NCBI RefSeq assembly: GCF_027943255.1
Contig: NC_072895.1
Span: 75,952,001-76,016,000, forward strand
Direction: 5' to 3'
Length of the DNA stretch: 64,000 bases
Source of the DNA: Anastrepha obliqua
Taxonomy: Eukaryota; Arthropoda; Insecta; Diptera; Tephritidae
The notes beneath the pieces are model-generated. The model was not told the DNA's origin and searched no databases. It was given only the letters and a program-made list of their open reading frames with translations. Positions 10,664 to 20,627 of the stretch are shown here, piece after piece; the stretch's first letter is position 1; every line of letters starts with the position of its first letter. Position numbers and translations under genes: made by a program.

Positions 10664-11598
10664 AAGGGTGTTTATTTTAGAGGTTAGGTTTTCAAGTTGG
10701 CACTACTTTTTTCGTAGATGGTCTTTTTGACAGCTGTCAGTTGATTTATGCTCAGTTTGGTTTGCCATTTCATAATAAATAGACTTACACCTGATCAAGC
10801 GCGTCGCACGTTCGGTGAATGGGCCCAAAACGAGATGGCCACCGATCCCGATTTTCACAAGAAAATTTTGTTCAGCGATGAAGCTCACTTTTGGTTGCAT
10901 GGGTATGTCAATAAGCAAAATTGTCGCATTTGGAGTGAACATAATCCACAAGCCATTGCTGAGACGCCGTTACATCCTCAGAAAGTCACTGTTTGGTGTG
11001 CTCTATGGGCTGAGGGAATCATTGGTCCATATTTCTTTAAAAATGAAGCCGGCCATAATGTTACAGTCAATGGAGAGCGCTATAGAGCCATGATTAATGA
11101 CTTTTTCGTGCCTGAATTGGACGATGTTGATGTGGACGACCTTTGGTTCCAACAAGACGGCGCTACATGCCATACAGCCAACGCAACAATCGATTTATTG
11201 AAGGAAACTTTTGGTGAGCGCATTATCTCGCGCCGTGGACCTGTGGCGTGGCCTCCAAGATCGTGCGATATAACACCGCTGGACTATTTCTTGTGGGGCT
11301 ATGTGAAGTCGCTTGTCTACGCAGATAAGCCCGAGACGATTGACGTCTTGGAAGAGAATATTCGGCGCGTTATTGCTGACATGCGGCCCCAATTGCTGCA
11401 AAAAGTGGTCGAAAATTGGGCCCCTCGGCTGCAATTTATTCGAGCCAGCCGCGGCGGCCACTTGCCCGAAATCATTTTTAAAACATAATGGCAAACCCTT
11501 ATCTTTATATTGTAATAAAGCTAAATTCTTGGCCATAACATTAAATTATATACGTTTTATTTCATCTTGAAAACCTAACCTCTAAAAAAAACACCCTA
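10664..11598 (+). mobile_element. DD41D (rosa-like) mariner element, N-terminus deleted
   Basis: A 935-bp element. The ends share about 32 bp (AGGGTGTTT, then TTTTAGAGGTTAGGTTTTCA), and TA occurs at 10662-10663 and 11599-11600. It splits a copia RNase H, whose frame resumes across it using the single TA as target. A complete element would be longer: the sequence between the left terminal repeat and the transposase core is missing about 100 N-terminal codons (the DNA-binding helices). Confidence 0.9.
10748..11488 (+). CDS. DD41D mariner-like transposase, N-terminally truncated
   Basis: This cut-and-paste transposase catalytic core is open for 246 codons. Homology begins near residue 13 (LTPDQARR); the first residues are junction noise. 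The catalytic triad is visible: D44 in FSDEAHFW, D137 in WFQQDGATCHTA and D179 in PLDYFLWG. There are 41 residues between the last two, which is the DD41D signature. VNKQNCRIW (55-62) and PPRSCD (169-174) are further family blocks. The DNA-binding N-terminus is deleted, so it is unlikely to move itself, although the core is free of stops. The protein ends PEIIFKT, followed by the 3' UTR and terminal repeat. Confidence 0.88.
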   Translation: MLSLVCHFIINRLTPDQARRTFGEWAQNEMATDPDFHKKILFSDEAHFWLHGYVNKQNCRIWSEHNPQAIAETPLHPQKVTVWCALWAEGIIGPYFFKNEAGHNVTVNGERYRAMINDFFVPELDDVDVDDLWFQQDGATCHTANATIDLLKETFGERIISRRGPVAWPPRSCDITPLDYFLWGYVKSLVYADKPETIDVLEENIRRVIADMRPQLLQKVVENWAPRLQFIRASRGGHLPEIIFKT

Positions 11599-11673
11599 TA
11601 CAATTCTGTTTTTTTGATTTCCATAAAATCACATTTCCAAAAAGTCTAATAAAATAGTCTGTTGTTGATTTTC
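11599..11673 (-). pseudogene. Ty1/copia RNase H, proximal part
   Basis: Minus-strand codons reading KSTTDY and LFGNVILWKSKKQ are the segment that normally precedes AEYIALSEA in copia RNase H. The frame continues into 10663-10318 once the DD41D element and one TA are ignored. At the other side it stops abruptly at about 11673, where a SINE begins. Confidence 0.82.
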
Positions 11674-11825
11674 TGTAGCCGAATGGGTTGGTGCGTGAGT
11701 ACCATTCGGAATTCACAGAGAGAACGTTGGTTCGAATCTCGGTGAACAACCAAAATTAAGAAAAACATTTTTCTAATAGCGGTAGCCCCTCGGCAGGCAA
11801 TGGCAAACCTCCGAGTGTATTTCTG
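11674..11825 (+). mobile_element. tRNA-headed SINE, copy a
   Basis: Starts GTAGCCGAATGGGTTGGTGC (pol III A-box-like) with GGTTCGAATCTC (B box) about 45 bp further on, then the body seen in full at 49220-49530 (AATAGCGGTAGCCCCTCGGC and on). Homology fades near 11825. It abuts the copia remnant directly. Confidence 0.82.
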
Positions 11826-12527
11826 CTTGGCATCTATTGACAAACAGCGGGAACTTAGTTGCGCACCTAATATAATATATCCGCCTGACTTGGAATTTGC
11901 AACAAAATGAAAAAATGATTTTATTAGTTCGGGATTTCGAAGAAGAGACTTATGCCCAAACAAGAGGTATGGTAAAGGGCCTTCAGGCCTAAGTGGACCC
12001 TTTACATACTCTAATGGAAGGTGGCAACCATCATAACCTAACCTTAGCAGTTGATTACAAAACGTTCGGAATTCATGTAATCCATGAAAGAACGACCGTG
12101 AGAAGCCGTGACAGACTCTTGGCCGACGCCATAAAGTCGTGATTTTGTTCCATTTCCATATCGAACCGGCAAAAGCTATAGAGAAACGCTAAATAATATT
12201 ATAATTTTGTTCGAGCGAAGTTTTTAAATAATAACCACATTAAAACAATTAAAATTTATTAAAATTTACTAGTTTATTACAATTTACTGCTTTTAGTTTC
12301 AACAATAAAATACAAATTTAAGGCGTAAGTGACACTTTATTTGAGCCACTGTTCTAAGTAATCTGCGGTAATGTTGCTCAACGGCTATGATGCTTTCAGA
12401 TGCCTTTTATCCTCCGGATATGTGTCATCAAGCAAAGGTTTCACCCATAAAAAATGAATGAACTATTCATTTCCGATGTACCTTTCTTGAAATCGTACGC
12501 AAGTGGCTTCAGGACTATATGGTACAG
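11826..12527. other. Unassigned
   Basis: Nothing firmly recognised. Around 11960-12030, low-complexity text ending in CCTAACCT looks like a LINE 3' end, but no coding block supports it. Confidence 0.4.
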
Positions 12528-12607
12528 CGGCCGCCGTAGCCGAATGGGTTGGTGCGTGACTACCATTCGGAATTCACCGAGAGAACGTCGGTTCGAATCT
12601 CGGTGAA
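12528..12607 (+). mobile_element. tRNA-headed SINE, copy b (head only)
   Basis: Has the A-box and B-box head of the SINE family (GCCGTAGCCGAATGGGTTGG, then GGTTCGAATCTC) but loses family homology right after TCTCGGTGAA. An A-run/T-run and a Helitron 3' tail follow instead of the SINE body. Confidence 0.8.
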
Positions 12608-12623
12608 AAAAAATTTTTTTTTT

Positions 12624-12712
12624 TATGAAATTATTGTTTGTAATTCTTTTATATACATATCCTAAATCCCTCAAAACTACTCCTACGCGAGCGGGGCCGC
12701 GGGTTAAAGCTA
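12624..12712 (+). mobile_element. Helitron 3' end fragment
   Basis: This segment is nearly identical to the last part of the Helitron ending at 20690: TGTTTGTAATTC, then CCTAAATCCCTC, then a GC-rich hairpin (CGCG...CGCG) and the terminus AAAGCTA followed by T. A hairpin just before a CTAG-like end next to T is the Helitron 3' signature. It has no mariner, so it serves as the empty site for the mariner at 19460-20627. Confidence 0.75.
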
Positions 12713-14169
12713 TGCAACTGCCTATAATATTATTACAGTCGGGTGAATTTTCCTGAGTGAGGACTATAAATGTGCATATATACATATATGTATGTACATA
12801 GTATTACGAAATTCGTTACGTTAAATTCGAAATAAATTTCTCACAATAATTCCTCTGAGTTCGATTACTGGATTGTCAAATAAAAGACACAAATTAATGG
12901 CCATACAACTTGCTTGCTTTAGTAAATCATATTATTACATTTTATTTGCTCGCTTAGACGTTTAACGACTACTTTAATTGCTTTGCTTTAATTACATTTA
13001 CGACAATTAGCGCAATTTCTAGATATGGCAGCTCGTATCTTCTGCCGAGTTCTCAAGAATGATAGAGAAACAGTTTACGCCTTCCGAATTCGCCGTATTG
13101 TAAGAGCCCAGGAATAAACAAACAAAAGAAAGGGGAATTACTTGTTTTGCACACAACCAAGCACGAGAAATTGTACACACATACACATACTTCCCTGCCA
13201 CGGCGTCTTCCACATAAAAACGGAAACAAACTGCATTTGAAGGTTTTATATTATATTAATTTGTGCTTTCACAATTTAACACAAGGCATTTCATTAGTTT
13301 ACGCCTCAAAAATCAAAATATTACCAAGCTATTCACTGAATTTTCACAAACATGTAATTTCTCTCACTTCTGTTTATTTTGTATTGCGAAGGGAGCTGAC
13401 ATCAGACTTGTTAAAATCGCGAAAATTGAAGTAACAGTTTTCTAATGGCGCAACCATAGTACTCAATTCCCCTTGCCGAGCTCTGTCCCGACATCTGCTG
13501 TCGCCATCAAGGCGAATTCATGTTGCTGTTTTGGAATCTCATTCGCTCGTTATTGCTGCCAGTCGGCTCACGAAGATAGTGTAGCGAAACATTGTATGCA
13601 TATTTATATTTTTCACCACTGGAAATACTGCAATTTTCTTTTTTACTGAGTCATTTAACTAAAAATGAGCTTCATCCTAGATTATGATTTTCTGTTTGAA
13701 AGTTTGCTAATTCCCTTCAATTCATTAAAAATTTCACCGCGTTGTCGAAGTGGGTAGCACTCTTTGGCTAAACGTCAAAATTAAGAAATTTTCCATATTC
13801 GAAGATCGCTGATTTACTTATGAACTTCGAGCTAACTAACGAAAAAATAATAATTGTTATGATACTACATGAAAGGTCTATGCCGAGTTTCCATTATGTT
13901 TTGAGCGTTAAACGCTTTCCTTCAGAAAATTCAGGCTATTTTACTGATGTATGTACATATGTATATTCATACAACCATGGACAGATAGATAGCATAAATG
14001 TGAACCTTATATGTTAAATTAAGTTTTTAGTACGAATTCTGCTTTGATAAAATAAATTTGTTTGTTTACATTAATTACCGCTATCAAGCTTACATTTATG
14101 TGAGGAATTTACCGTTTTTTTCCGATGGAATTTTTTGCGTTCTATTTTATTTATGCTTATTGCTGTTTA
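12713..14169. other. Unassigned AT-rich DNA
   Basis: No element or gene recognised. Short TATG/TACA tracts occur near 12780 and 13945. The small open frames are not convincing. Confidence 0.5.
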
Positions 14170-15345
14170 GAAGTGGACACAAAAATAACACATTTTAACT
14201 TGTGCAGCGGAGAGTAAAACTTTAATATTGTTTCAGCGGTTTTTAGTATAATTTTTTGTTTCTTTAATAAAATTTTAAAGTAATTACTAAAAATGGGACG
14301 TGGAAAACATTGCACGCCGGAGAAAATAGCTCTTATATACCGTATGAGTCAAAACGGAAAAAGCTATGCAGAAATAGCTGATGATGCTGCTCTCTCGGAA
14401 AATGGTTTATAATGCTCTTAATTTAGTTAAGAAAGATTCATCCTGTCTAAGCAAAAAAACGGAAAACCGCGAAAAACTGATGTTAATGTGGATACAGCCA
14501 TAATATGAAAGAGCAAAGCAGATCCTTTTAAGCCGGCACGGCAAATAATGCCTGAAATAAACCAAAAATCTGGTCTACAGGTGTCCAAAAAGCTTGTAGG
14601 AAAGCGACTTAACGAGGCCCAGCTGTTTGGCCGCATAAGCAGAAAAAACCACTCCTCTCAAAAAGACATATCCAACACGGACTTGCCTTTGCAAAAACCC
14701 TCAAAGACAAATCTATTCAGTTTTGGAAAAACGTACTTTGGACCGACGAAACCAAAATAAATAGGATGGGACCAGACGGGAAAACTATTGTACGTCGTCC
14801 AAAAAATCAAGCACTAAATCCGATGTTCACAAAAAAGACGATTAAACACGGCGGTGGAAGCATCATGGTTTGGGGAACTTTTTCCTGGCATGGCATTGGG
14901 CCGACTGTTCGCGTGGTTGGTAAAATGAATAGATTTCGGTATCTGGATGTAATCCAGAATAAAATGGAGCCATTTGTGTTTGAGTTTATGCAGGACTTGC
15001 TTTGGATGCATACTGCAAAGAAAATGAAGCAATGGCTCAGGAGAGAAAAAAATTTATGTACTGGATTGCCCGGCGCAGATCCCTGATCTCAATCCAATAG
15101 AAAATTTGTGGAATGACATTAAGGTCGAATTCGCTAACAAAAATTTAAAAAATGTTGATGATTTATGGGCCGCAGTTGAGGAGGCTTGGTACTCGATTCT
15201 AGAAAGCGTGGAGCAAATTCTTGAAGAAGTAATCAAAAACGGTGGATATAGTACAAAAACAATATTATTACTTAACTATTTGATTTATTTACTATTTTTG
15301 CTTGTATTTGGAATTTTTTAGGATGTACTATTTATGTGTCCAGGA
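14170..15345 (+). mobile_element. Tc1-like (DD34E type) element, decayed
   Basis: The left end GTGGACACAAAAATAACACA and the reverse complement of the right end CTGGACACATAAATAGTACA are related terminal repeats, with TA just outside the left one (14168-14169). Between them lies a Tc1-type transposase in several frames. Boundaries are good to a few bases on the right. Confidence 0.8.
14293..15321 (+). pseudogene. Tc1-like transposase pseudogene
   Basis: The ATG at 14293 opens MGRGKHCTPEKIALIYRM, a start typical of one Tc1 branch, but the frame stops near 14412. Later blocks are in other frames: WTDETK near 14738 (first catalytic Asp), RMGPDGKTIVRRPKN, HGGGSIMVWGTFSW, then MQD at the second Asp with the following residues scrambled (LLWMHTAKK where NDPKHTA is expected), and DLNPIENLWNDIK near 15088, which retains the final Glu. 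Several stops and at least three frame changes make it non-functional. Confidence 0.85.
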
Positions 15346-15514
15346 GGTTTCGAGAGTTATCAACGTTCTCGTAAATTAAATCAGAACTGAAATTTTTTTT
15401 GACAATTTTTTTGTTTTAAAGAGGAAGTAAATAAGTTTTTTTTATATTCAATATTCAATTCTTTACTTTCAAAGCCTAAATCTGCTATTTATATGACCAT
15501 GGCGTACGTATATA
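15346..15514. other. No feature recognised
   Basis: Short AT-rich gap between the Tc1-like element and a LINE 3' end. Confidence 0.4.
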
Positions 15515-16195
15515 AGTTTGTTTCAAGCAGAAGTCTTTGCCACCCTGCAGGCATGCAAAATGCTTAGGGAACGCGGGAGCGAGAGAGATATTAACATTTC
15601 CTTCGATAGTCAAGCCGCGATCAAGGACGATGCCATGGTGCAGAACGAAATTAGTAAACTCTTGTAAGGACAGTTGTTAAAGGAGACCTGCACGAATTAT
15701 TTCTTAGGAAAACGCAGAAAAGATGGAGCTCTATTTCCTCATGTGCTATTTCGAAAACCCTTTGGCCCCAATACGATATACAAAGAACTCAGAAAGTCCT
15801 TTGAACTCCTCGCCATTCAATTTCCAAACTCGTAGCTGTGTTTACCGGTCACTGGACGATCGGCACACACGCGGAAAAGCTAGGGTTGCCATTTAACACC
15901 CATTGCAGAAGCTGTGGGGACCTTTCAGAGAAGAAGACTGTTGAGTACTTTCTCTGTAAATGTCCGCGTTTGGCAAGTAGACGACTAAGGCTACTGGGCG
16001 CTCCTTTCTTCGGCAGCCTAGGGCAGTGCGGCAACCTAAAACCAACCAATCCTTCCATTATATCAACAGCTCTGACTGGCAGTAGATATCTGCCAGTTAG
16101 AGGTCTCATAATGGTATCAAAATGACGCTTTAGTGCTACTTGAGGAGTGCCAGACTGGCACTTCAACCATTTCACCTACCTACCTACCTATACTA
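15515..16195 (+). pseudogene. LOA/R1-like LINE 3' end: RNase H and Cys/His tail
   Basis: The first frame gives FQAEVFATLQACKML and ISFDSQAAIKD, holding the second and third RNase H acidic sites. After a deletion, 15838-16125 gives FTGHWTIGTHAEKLGLPFN, then a Cys/His motif (CRSCGDLSEKKT, EYFLCKCP) and the end of the ORF. The copy closes with a CTAC/ACCT tandem tail at about 16172-16195, a common LINE 3' tail form. RT and the first RNase H Asp are missing. Confidence 0.8.
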
Positions 16196-17207
16196 TATAA
16201 GTTTGTCGATTTATATGTATATCGAGGTGGCGATTTCATTAATAAATGTACATACAAATTTAGCACTCATATGCATCATTTCTCCATTCTAGATTAGGGA
16301 AGTATGTATTGTACATACATACACACATATGTATATTAAGTGAAAATACACAAATACATATGTTATGTATGTACCGGCACTGATAATGTATGTGCACGAA
16401 ATGGTTCATTGCTTTAATTCATATAATTTTGTATAGTTTTCTTGACACGCGACTCTTGTGATTTACTGCAAATGCCACATGCCCAGTATAGCTCGTTAAG
16501 TACATTCATATTTATTTATTCATGCGGTCATTTGCATAGGTGTGCATACACATTAGAGTGGGTCAAATTGTTCTAGAAAAAATTCTTCGCCATTTTCCAA
16601 TGCTATAGATCATTTTAAGAAAAAGTTTGGAAGAAATCATGGGTCGGAAATGAGTTACGAGTGTGGGTATTTTTCACTAAAAGCCCAATTTGAAGCCCTC
16701 CGCCATGTAGACTTAACATTATGAAATTTTCCACCACTGTTGCTATTTATATATTTTAACCACCTTTTCACATGCCCCATCAAACCCACTCATCTGACAC
16801 CGCTTTCCCTCTGGACTTAACCTGCTGAAACAGCAAATATCCTGGGTCTACCGTTACATGAGCTACACGAAGATAACCGGTAACTAATATACATTCCACT
16901 GACAGGGTTTAGTAAGCTGCGGAATAAGGTGGAAACCCAGAACGTGGGTGATGCGATATTAATTTAGCTTTCAGACTAAAACCTTAATAGATATTATTAG
17001 ACGTAGAGCTTTTTTACATTTATTTACGTTAAATACATGCAATGAACTTTAACATTATATTTTATAAAAAAGATAAGTTTTTAAATTGCGGCGGAAAAAA
17101 ATAAAAAACCCTTTGTGATAATCCCAACTTCTTTAATTATAAAATTTTTTTATTGTTAAAAACTTGAGATATTCCTTAGAATATGTATTAAAACTTAAAT
17201 ACAAACA
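16196..17207. other. Unassigned, microsatellites
   Basis: No coding homology. (TACA)n/(TATG)n tracts lie at about 16305-16375. Near 16551 a phrase CATTAGAGTGGGTCAAA resembles the terminus of the MITE at 31436, but no partner end was found. Confidence 0.45.
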
Positions 17208-17308
17208 TCTATACTATAAAGGTGAATGTCTGTACGTTGTCCGCGCATCACTACGAAACGACAACGCCAAATGACCGAAAAATTTGTATACAGTGGGCTC
17301 TGTTTTTA

Positions 17309-18495
17309 CGAGGGGTGCCTTTTATATTTCGGGATTTGGCAACCCCGGTGTTGCAATCTAGCAACTCACAGTTGTATCGCAAAGTTTGACATTTTTTGGC
17401 TTTTACGTACTCAGAACGTTTTGAAATACCAGCGCTATTTGTGTTGTTTACAGTAACTTAAAAGATTCATCTCGGTCCAAAAATGGAATTAAATCGTGAA
17501 CATTTTCGTGCGATTATTTTTTATAACTTTCGACGTGGATTAACTCAGCAACATTGCATGGATGAAGGTCGTCCAAAATGAGTTGTTGTTCCGAAAACCA
17601 TTGATGCTGTGCGCGAACTGATATTGCAAGATCGACATGTCACCAATCGTGAGATTGAGACAATCTTAGGCATTAGTGGGACCAGCATACATTCAATATT
17701 GCATAAACATTCGACTGTCAAAAAAATTTGTTCGCGTTGGATCCCACACAATTTGTCAATCGCTCAAAAAACGGCTCGTGTCGATTGGTCGAAGAAAATG
17801 CTCAAAAAATACGGTCGCGGGGCTTCGAAACACGTCTATGACATCGTGACGGGTGATGAATCATGGATTTGCGCATATGAGCCCGAAAGTAAACAGTAGT
17901 CGACTGTATGGGTGTTTCAAGATGAGCCAAATCCAACAAAAGTTGTTCGCGCACGAAGCACTTCCAAGCAAATTGTCGCCTGTTTTTTCGGAAAAACTGG
18001 ACATGTCGCAACCGTACCACTAGAACAACGCAGAACGGTAAATTCTGAGTGGTACACAACCATTTGTTTGCCAGTTGTCTTCCAAGAAATTAGGAAAATC
18101 AATCGCCAAAGACGGATCACTCTTCACCAGGACAATGCGAGCTCTCACACATCGGCTCAAACAACTGCATTTTTGAGCACCCAAAACATCGAATTAATAG
18201 GTCATCCGCCGTATAGTCCTGACTTGGCACCGAATGACTTCTTTTTATTCCCGTACGTAAAAAACAAACTGAGAGGTCAACGTTTTTCGACACCTGAAGA
18301 AGCGGTTGCGGCATTCAGAATGCATGTTTTGGAGGTACCTCATTCAGAGTGGCAAAAGTGCTTCGACAATTGGTTCAAACGCATGCAAAAGTGTATAGAT
18401 CTTCATGGAGAATATTTTGAAAAACAATAAAGTGATTTTCGATGATTAAAATTTGTTTTTGTTCTCTAATCCCGACATATAAAAGGCACCCCTCG
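17309..18495 (+). mobile_element. mariner (DD34D), internally deleted copy
   Basis: The terminal repeats CGAGGGGTGCCTTTTATATT and (right end, reversed) CGAGGGGTGCCTTTTATATG differ at one base over about 28. TA lies at 17307-17308 and 18496-18497. The element sits inside the left terminal repeat of the pogo-like element. Confidence 0.92.
17483..18430 (+). pseudogene. mariner transposase pseudogene
   Basis: The ATG at 17483 opens MELNREHFRAIIFYNFRRGL. The frame then jumps after about 23 residues straight to MDEGRPK, so roughly 35-40 residues of the first DNA-binding helices are deleted. In-frame stops occur at 17579 (TGA after GRPK) and 17897 (TAG after ESKQ). Catalytic sites remain: TGDESW near 17850, HQDNASSHT near 18127 and SPDLAPNDFFLFP near 18222, with 34 residues between the last two Asp. 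The C-terminus ends GEYFEKQ. DNA binding is lost but the catalytic core is nearly clean, so decay looks modest. Confidence 0.88.
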
Positions 18496-19459
18496 TATGC
18501 GGCTTTTTTTATGCGGTTTTGAAATAGTGCGGTGTTTTTTTAAATTAATAAATGCATGTCGACCTATCGGGAATTGTAAATATATATAAACAAGATTCTA
18601 AACCAGCTAAGCAAAAACTCATCACAGATTACATCAAAAATGCTAACCCTACAAGTATGGAACCGCCTGCATAACCATCTAGATCAGACGTGTGCATTTC
18701 CTCAAGTGACGAAAGTGATTTTACGCCAAATCTTAAACGAACGCGCAACATGCGGGTATTGTCTGATTCTATTTCTGACGTAAATTTATTTTTCGATTCT
18801 GACTTTTCTTAAATAAAGATATAATTTTCAAAAATACAATATTTTGTTTGTGCGATTTTATTTAATTATTTCAGATTCATGCGGTTTATGGAATGTATCT
18901 ATAGTAATAATATGGGACTAGTGCCCTTTTTTATGCGATTTTATTACATTATTTCAGATTTATGCGGTTCTTAGCACTTTTGAAACGTATCTATAGTTTT
19001 ACTATAGAACTGGTAGCTTTTTATGCTGTTTCTTGCGGAACGTATCTACCGCATAAAAACAGAATCTACTGTACATTCATATTTTCACCCAGTGAAGGTT
19101 ATAGGCATGTTTTTATGATTAAACTCCCTTCCCACAGCCCCAGGCCACGCCACCACTCTCATACGTCACTAATAACCGAATATTTGCTTAAATTTAATCC
19201 CAAAAATCTTAGTTTTTCCTATTTCCCACTATTTATAGCACACTCTGGACTTCAGGCTGTTCAACTATGACCCAAATGCAAAGTTCAAAAACGGTTTGAG
19301 ATAGAAAATTAATAAAAATAATTTTGCTTGATATTTTTCTGATTGGTTGTTCTGATTTTTTTCAACGAGGAATAGCAACGGATGCCGGGTATTGTAATAT
19401 TATGGTTATAAATAAAAAAATTTTTTCTATGAAATTATTGTTTGTAATTCTTTTATATA

Positions 19460-20627
19460 CTGTGGGCAAAAAGTAAGGTGAATTTGGTTGTAAAATGAAA
19501 AATCTTTATTTATTCTTGTAAATCAATTTCATCCGCTTCAAAATAATATCCTCTCGATGCAATACACTTATGCCAACGATTTTTCCAATCCCCTAAAACA
19601 TGCCAAATAGTCCATTTCCGGTATAGCCATCAGCACCTTCTTCGATTCAGCTTTTATCTCCTCAATCGACTCGAAACGCGTTCCCCGGAGTGGTCTCTTG
19701 AGTTTTGGGAATAGCCAGAAGTCACACGGAGCCAAATCAGGCGAATACGGTGGTTGCGGAACGATATGCGTGGAATTTTTGGCGAAATGGTCACGAAGAA
19801 CGAGTGCAGTGTGAGACGGTGCATTATCGTGATGCAAAAACCAAGAGTTGTTGGCCCATAATTCTGGTCTTTTTAGACGAATTGCTTCACGTAAACGACG
19901 CATAACGCTCAAATAATATTCCTTATTAACAGTTTGGCCAGGTGGAAGGAATTCATAGTGCACCACACCACGAAAATCGAAAAAAACTGTCTTCATGACC
20001 TTTATTTTTGAACGACTTTGACGTGCTCTTTTCGGTCTGGCCCCGCCTTTAGCACGATATTCGCTTGATTGGTCGGTTGTTTCAGGGTCGTAAGCATAAA
20101 TCCAAGTCTCATCTCCCGTAGTGATGCATTTGAGCTTGTTCAGATAGTCTGAAAGCATTGTTTCACACACATCAACGCGACGACTTTTTTCCAAGAAATT
20201 GAGAGTTTTCGGTACCAAACGAGATTTGACTTTTCGTAGGCCCAAATGGGCTTTCAAAATGGTTTTCACAGATCCTTCTGATATTCCGATCATATCAGTA
20301 AGGTCTTTAACAGTCAACCGACGATTTTTGAGCACTAACTCCTTCACTTTATTGACGTGTTGGTCATCTGTTGACGTCGATGGTCGTCCGGAGCGCTCCA
20401 AGTCATCAACACGTTCTCGACCCTCTTTGAAGTCTTTGTACCACTTATAAACATTTTTCTGCGACATGGTCGAATCACCAAATGCCTTCTGCAACATGCT
20501 AAACGTTTCCGCAGCCGAAATTTCATTCCGCAAACAAAATTTGATGGCACTTCTCTGCTCTCTTGGTCGTTTGGTAAACAAAAGCGTAAAGTTTGACAAA
20601 TAAATTCACCTTACTTTTTGCCCACAG
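19460..20627 (-). mobile_element. mariner (DD34D), near-complete copy 1
   Basis: Both ends carry CTGTGGGCAAAAAGTAAGGT in inverted orientation, extending to about 27 bp. TA lies at 19458-19459 and 20628-20629. It is inserted in the Helitron 3' tail; the uninterrupted tail is seen at 12624-12712. Compared with that empty site there are three extra bases (GTA) right of the insertion. A close relative is at 45461-46551. Confidence 0.92.
19568..20599 (-). CDS. mariner transposase, long ORF lacking an ATG start and native C-terminus
   Basis: A 343-codon open frame. The HTH region includes KFCLRNEISAAETFSMLQKAFG, then SGRPSTSTDD and DLTDMIGISEGSVKTIL. The catalytic Asp are in TGDETWIYAYD, HHDNAPSHT and SPDLAPCDFWLFP, with 34 residues between the last two. 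The frame begins at TTG (20599), an in-frame TGA lies just upstream, and the first in-frame ATG is near residue 35, inside the DNA-binding part. The region between the terminal repeat and the frame is almost absent, so the leader and start seem deleted. Near 19592 one extra base shifts the end: another frame continues DWKNRWHKCIAS and ends IDLQE. Probably inactive, though the core is clean. Confidence 0.88.
   Translation of the reverse strand: MSNFTLLFTKRPREQRSAIKFCLRNEISAAETFSMLQKAFGDSTMSQKNVYKWYKDFKEGRERVDDLERSGRPSTSTDDQHVNKVKELVLKNRRLTVKDLTDMIGISEGSVKTILKAHLGLRKVKSRLVPKTLNFLEKSRRVDVCETMLSDYLNKLKCITTGDETWIYAYDPETTDQSSEYRAKGGARPKRARQSRSKIKVMKTVFFDFRGVVHYEFLPPGQTVNKEYYLSVMRRLREAIRLKRPELWANNSWFLHHDNAPSHTALVLRDHFAKNSTHIVPQPPYSPDLAPCDFWLFPKLKRPLRGTRFESIEEIKAESKKVLMAIPEMDYLACFRGLEKSLA

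Larger units (their letters stand above)
17291..19071 (+). mobile_element. pogo/Tigger-like element, internally deleted, split by a mariner
   Basis: The left end CAGTGGGCTCTGTTTTTA is cut by a mariner and resumes as TGCGG at 18498. The reverse complement of the right end reads CAGTAGATTCTGTTTTTATG, so the joined ends match over about 23 bp with few differences. TA flanks at 17289-17290 and 19072-19073. Repeats of the ATGCGG end motif are scattered inside the right end (18875-19050). Around 18600-18810 the text QKLITDYIKNANP and an acidic Ser/Asp tail look like the C-terminus of a pogo-family transposase. The catalytic domain is missing. Without the mariner the element is about 590 bp. Confidence 0.78.

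Noticed and set aside
17208..19395. Helitron ending at GCAACGGATGCCGGGTA near 19394 rather than at 20690
   Set aside because: That phrase resembles some Helitron tails, but it lacks a CTAG end; the tail at 20690 has the hairpin, CTAG and following T, and its 12624 copy ends at the same place. The shorter version remains a minor alternative.
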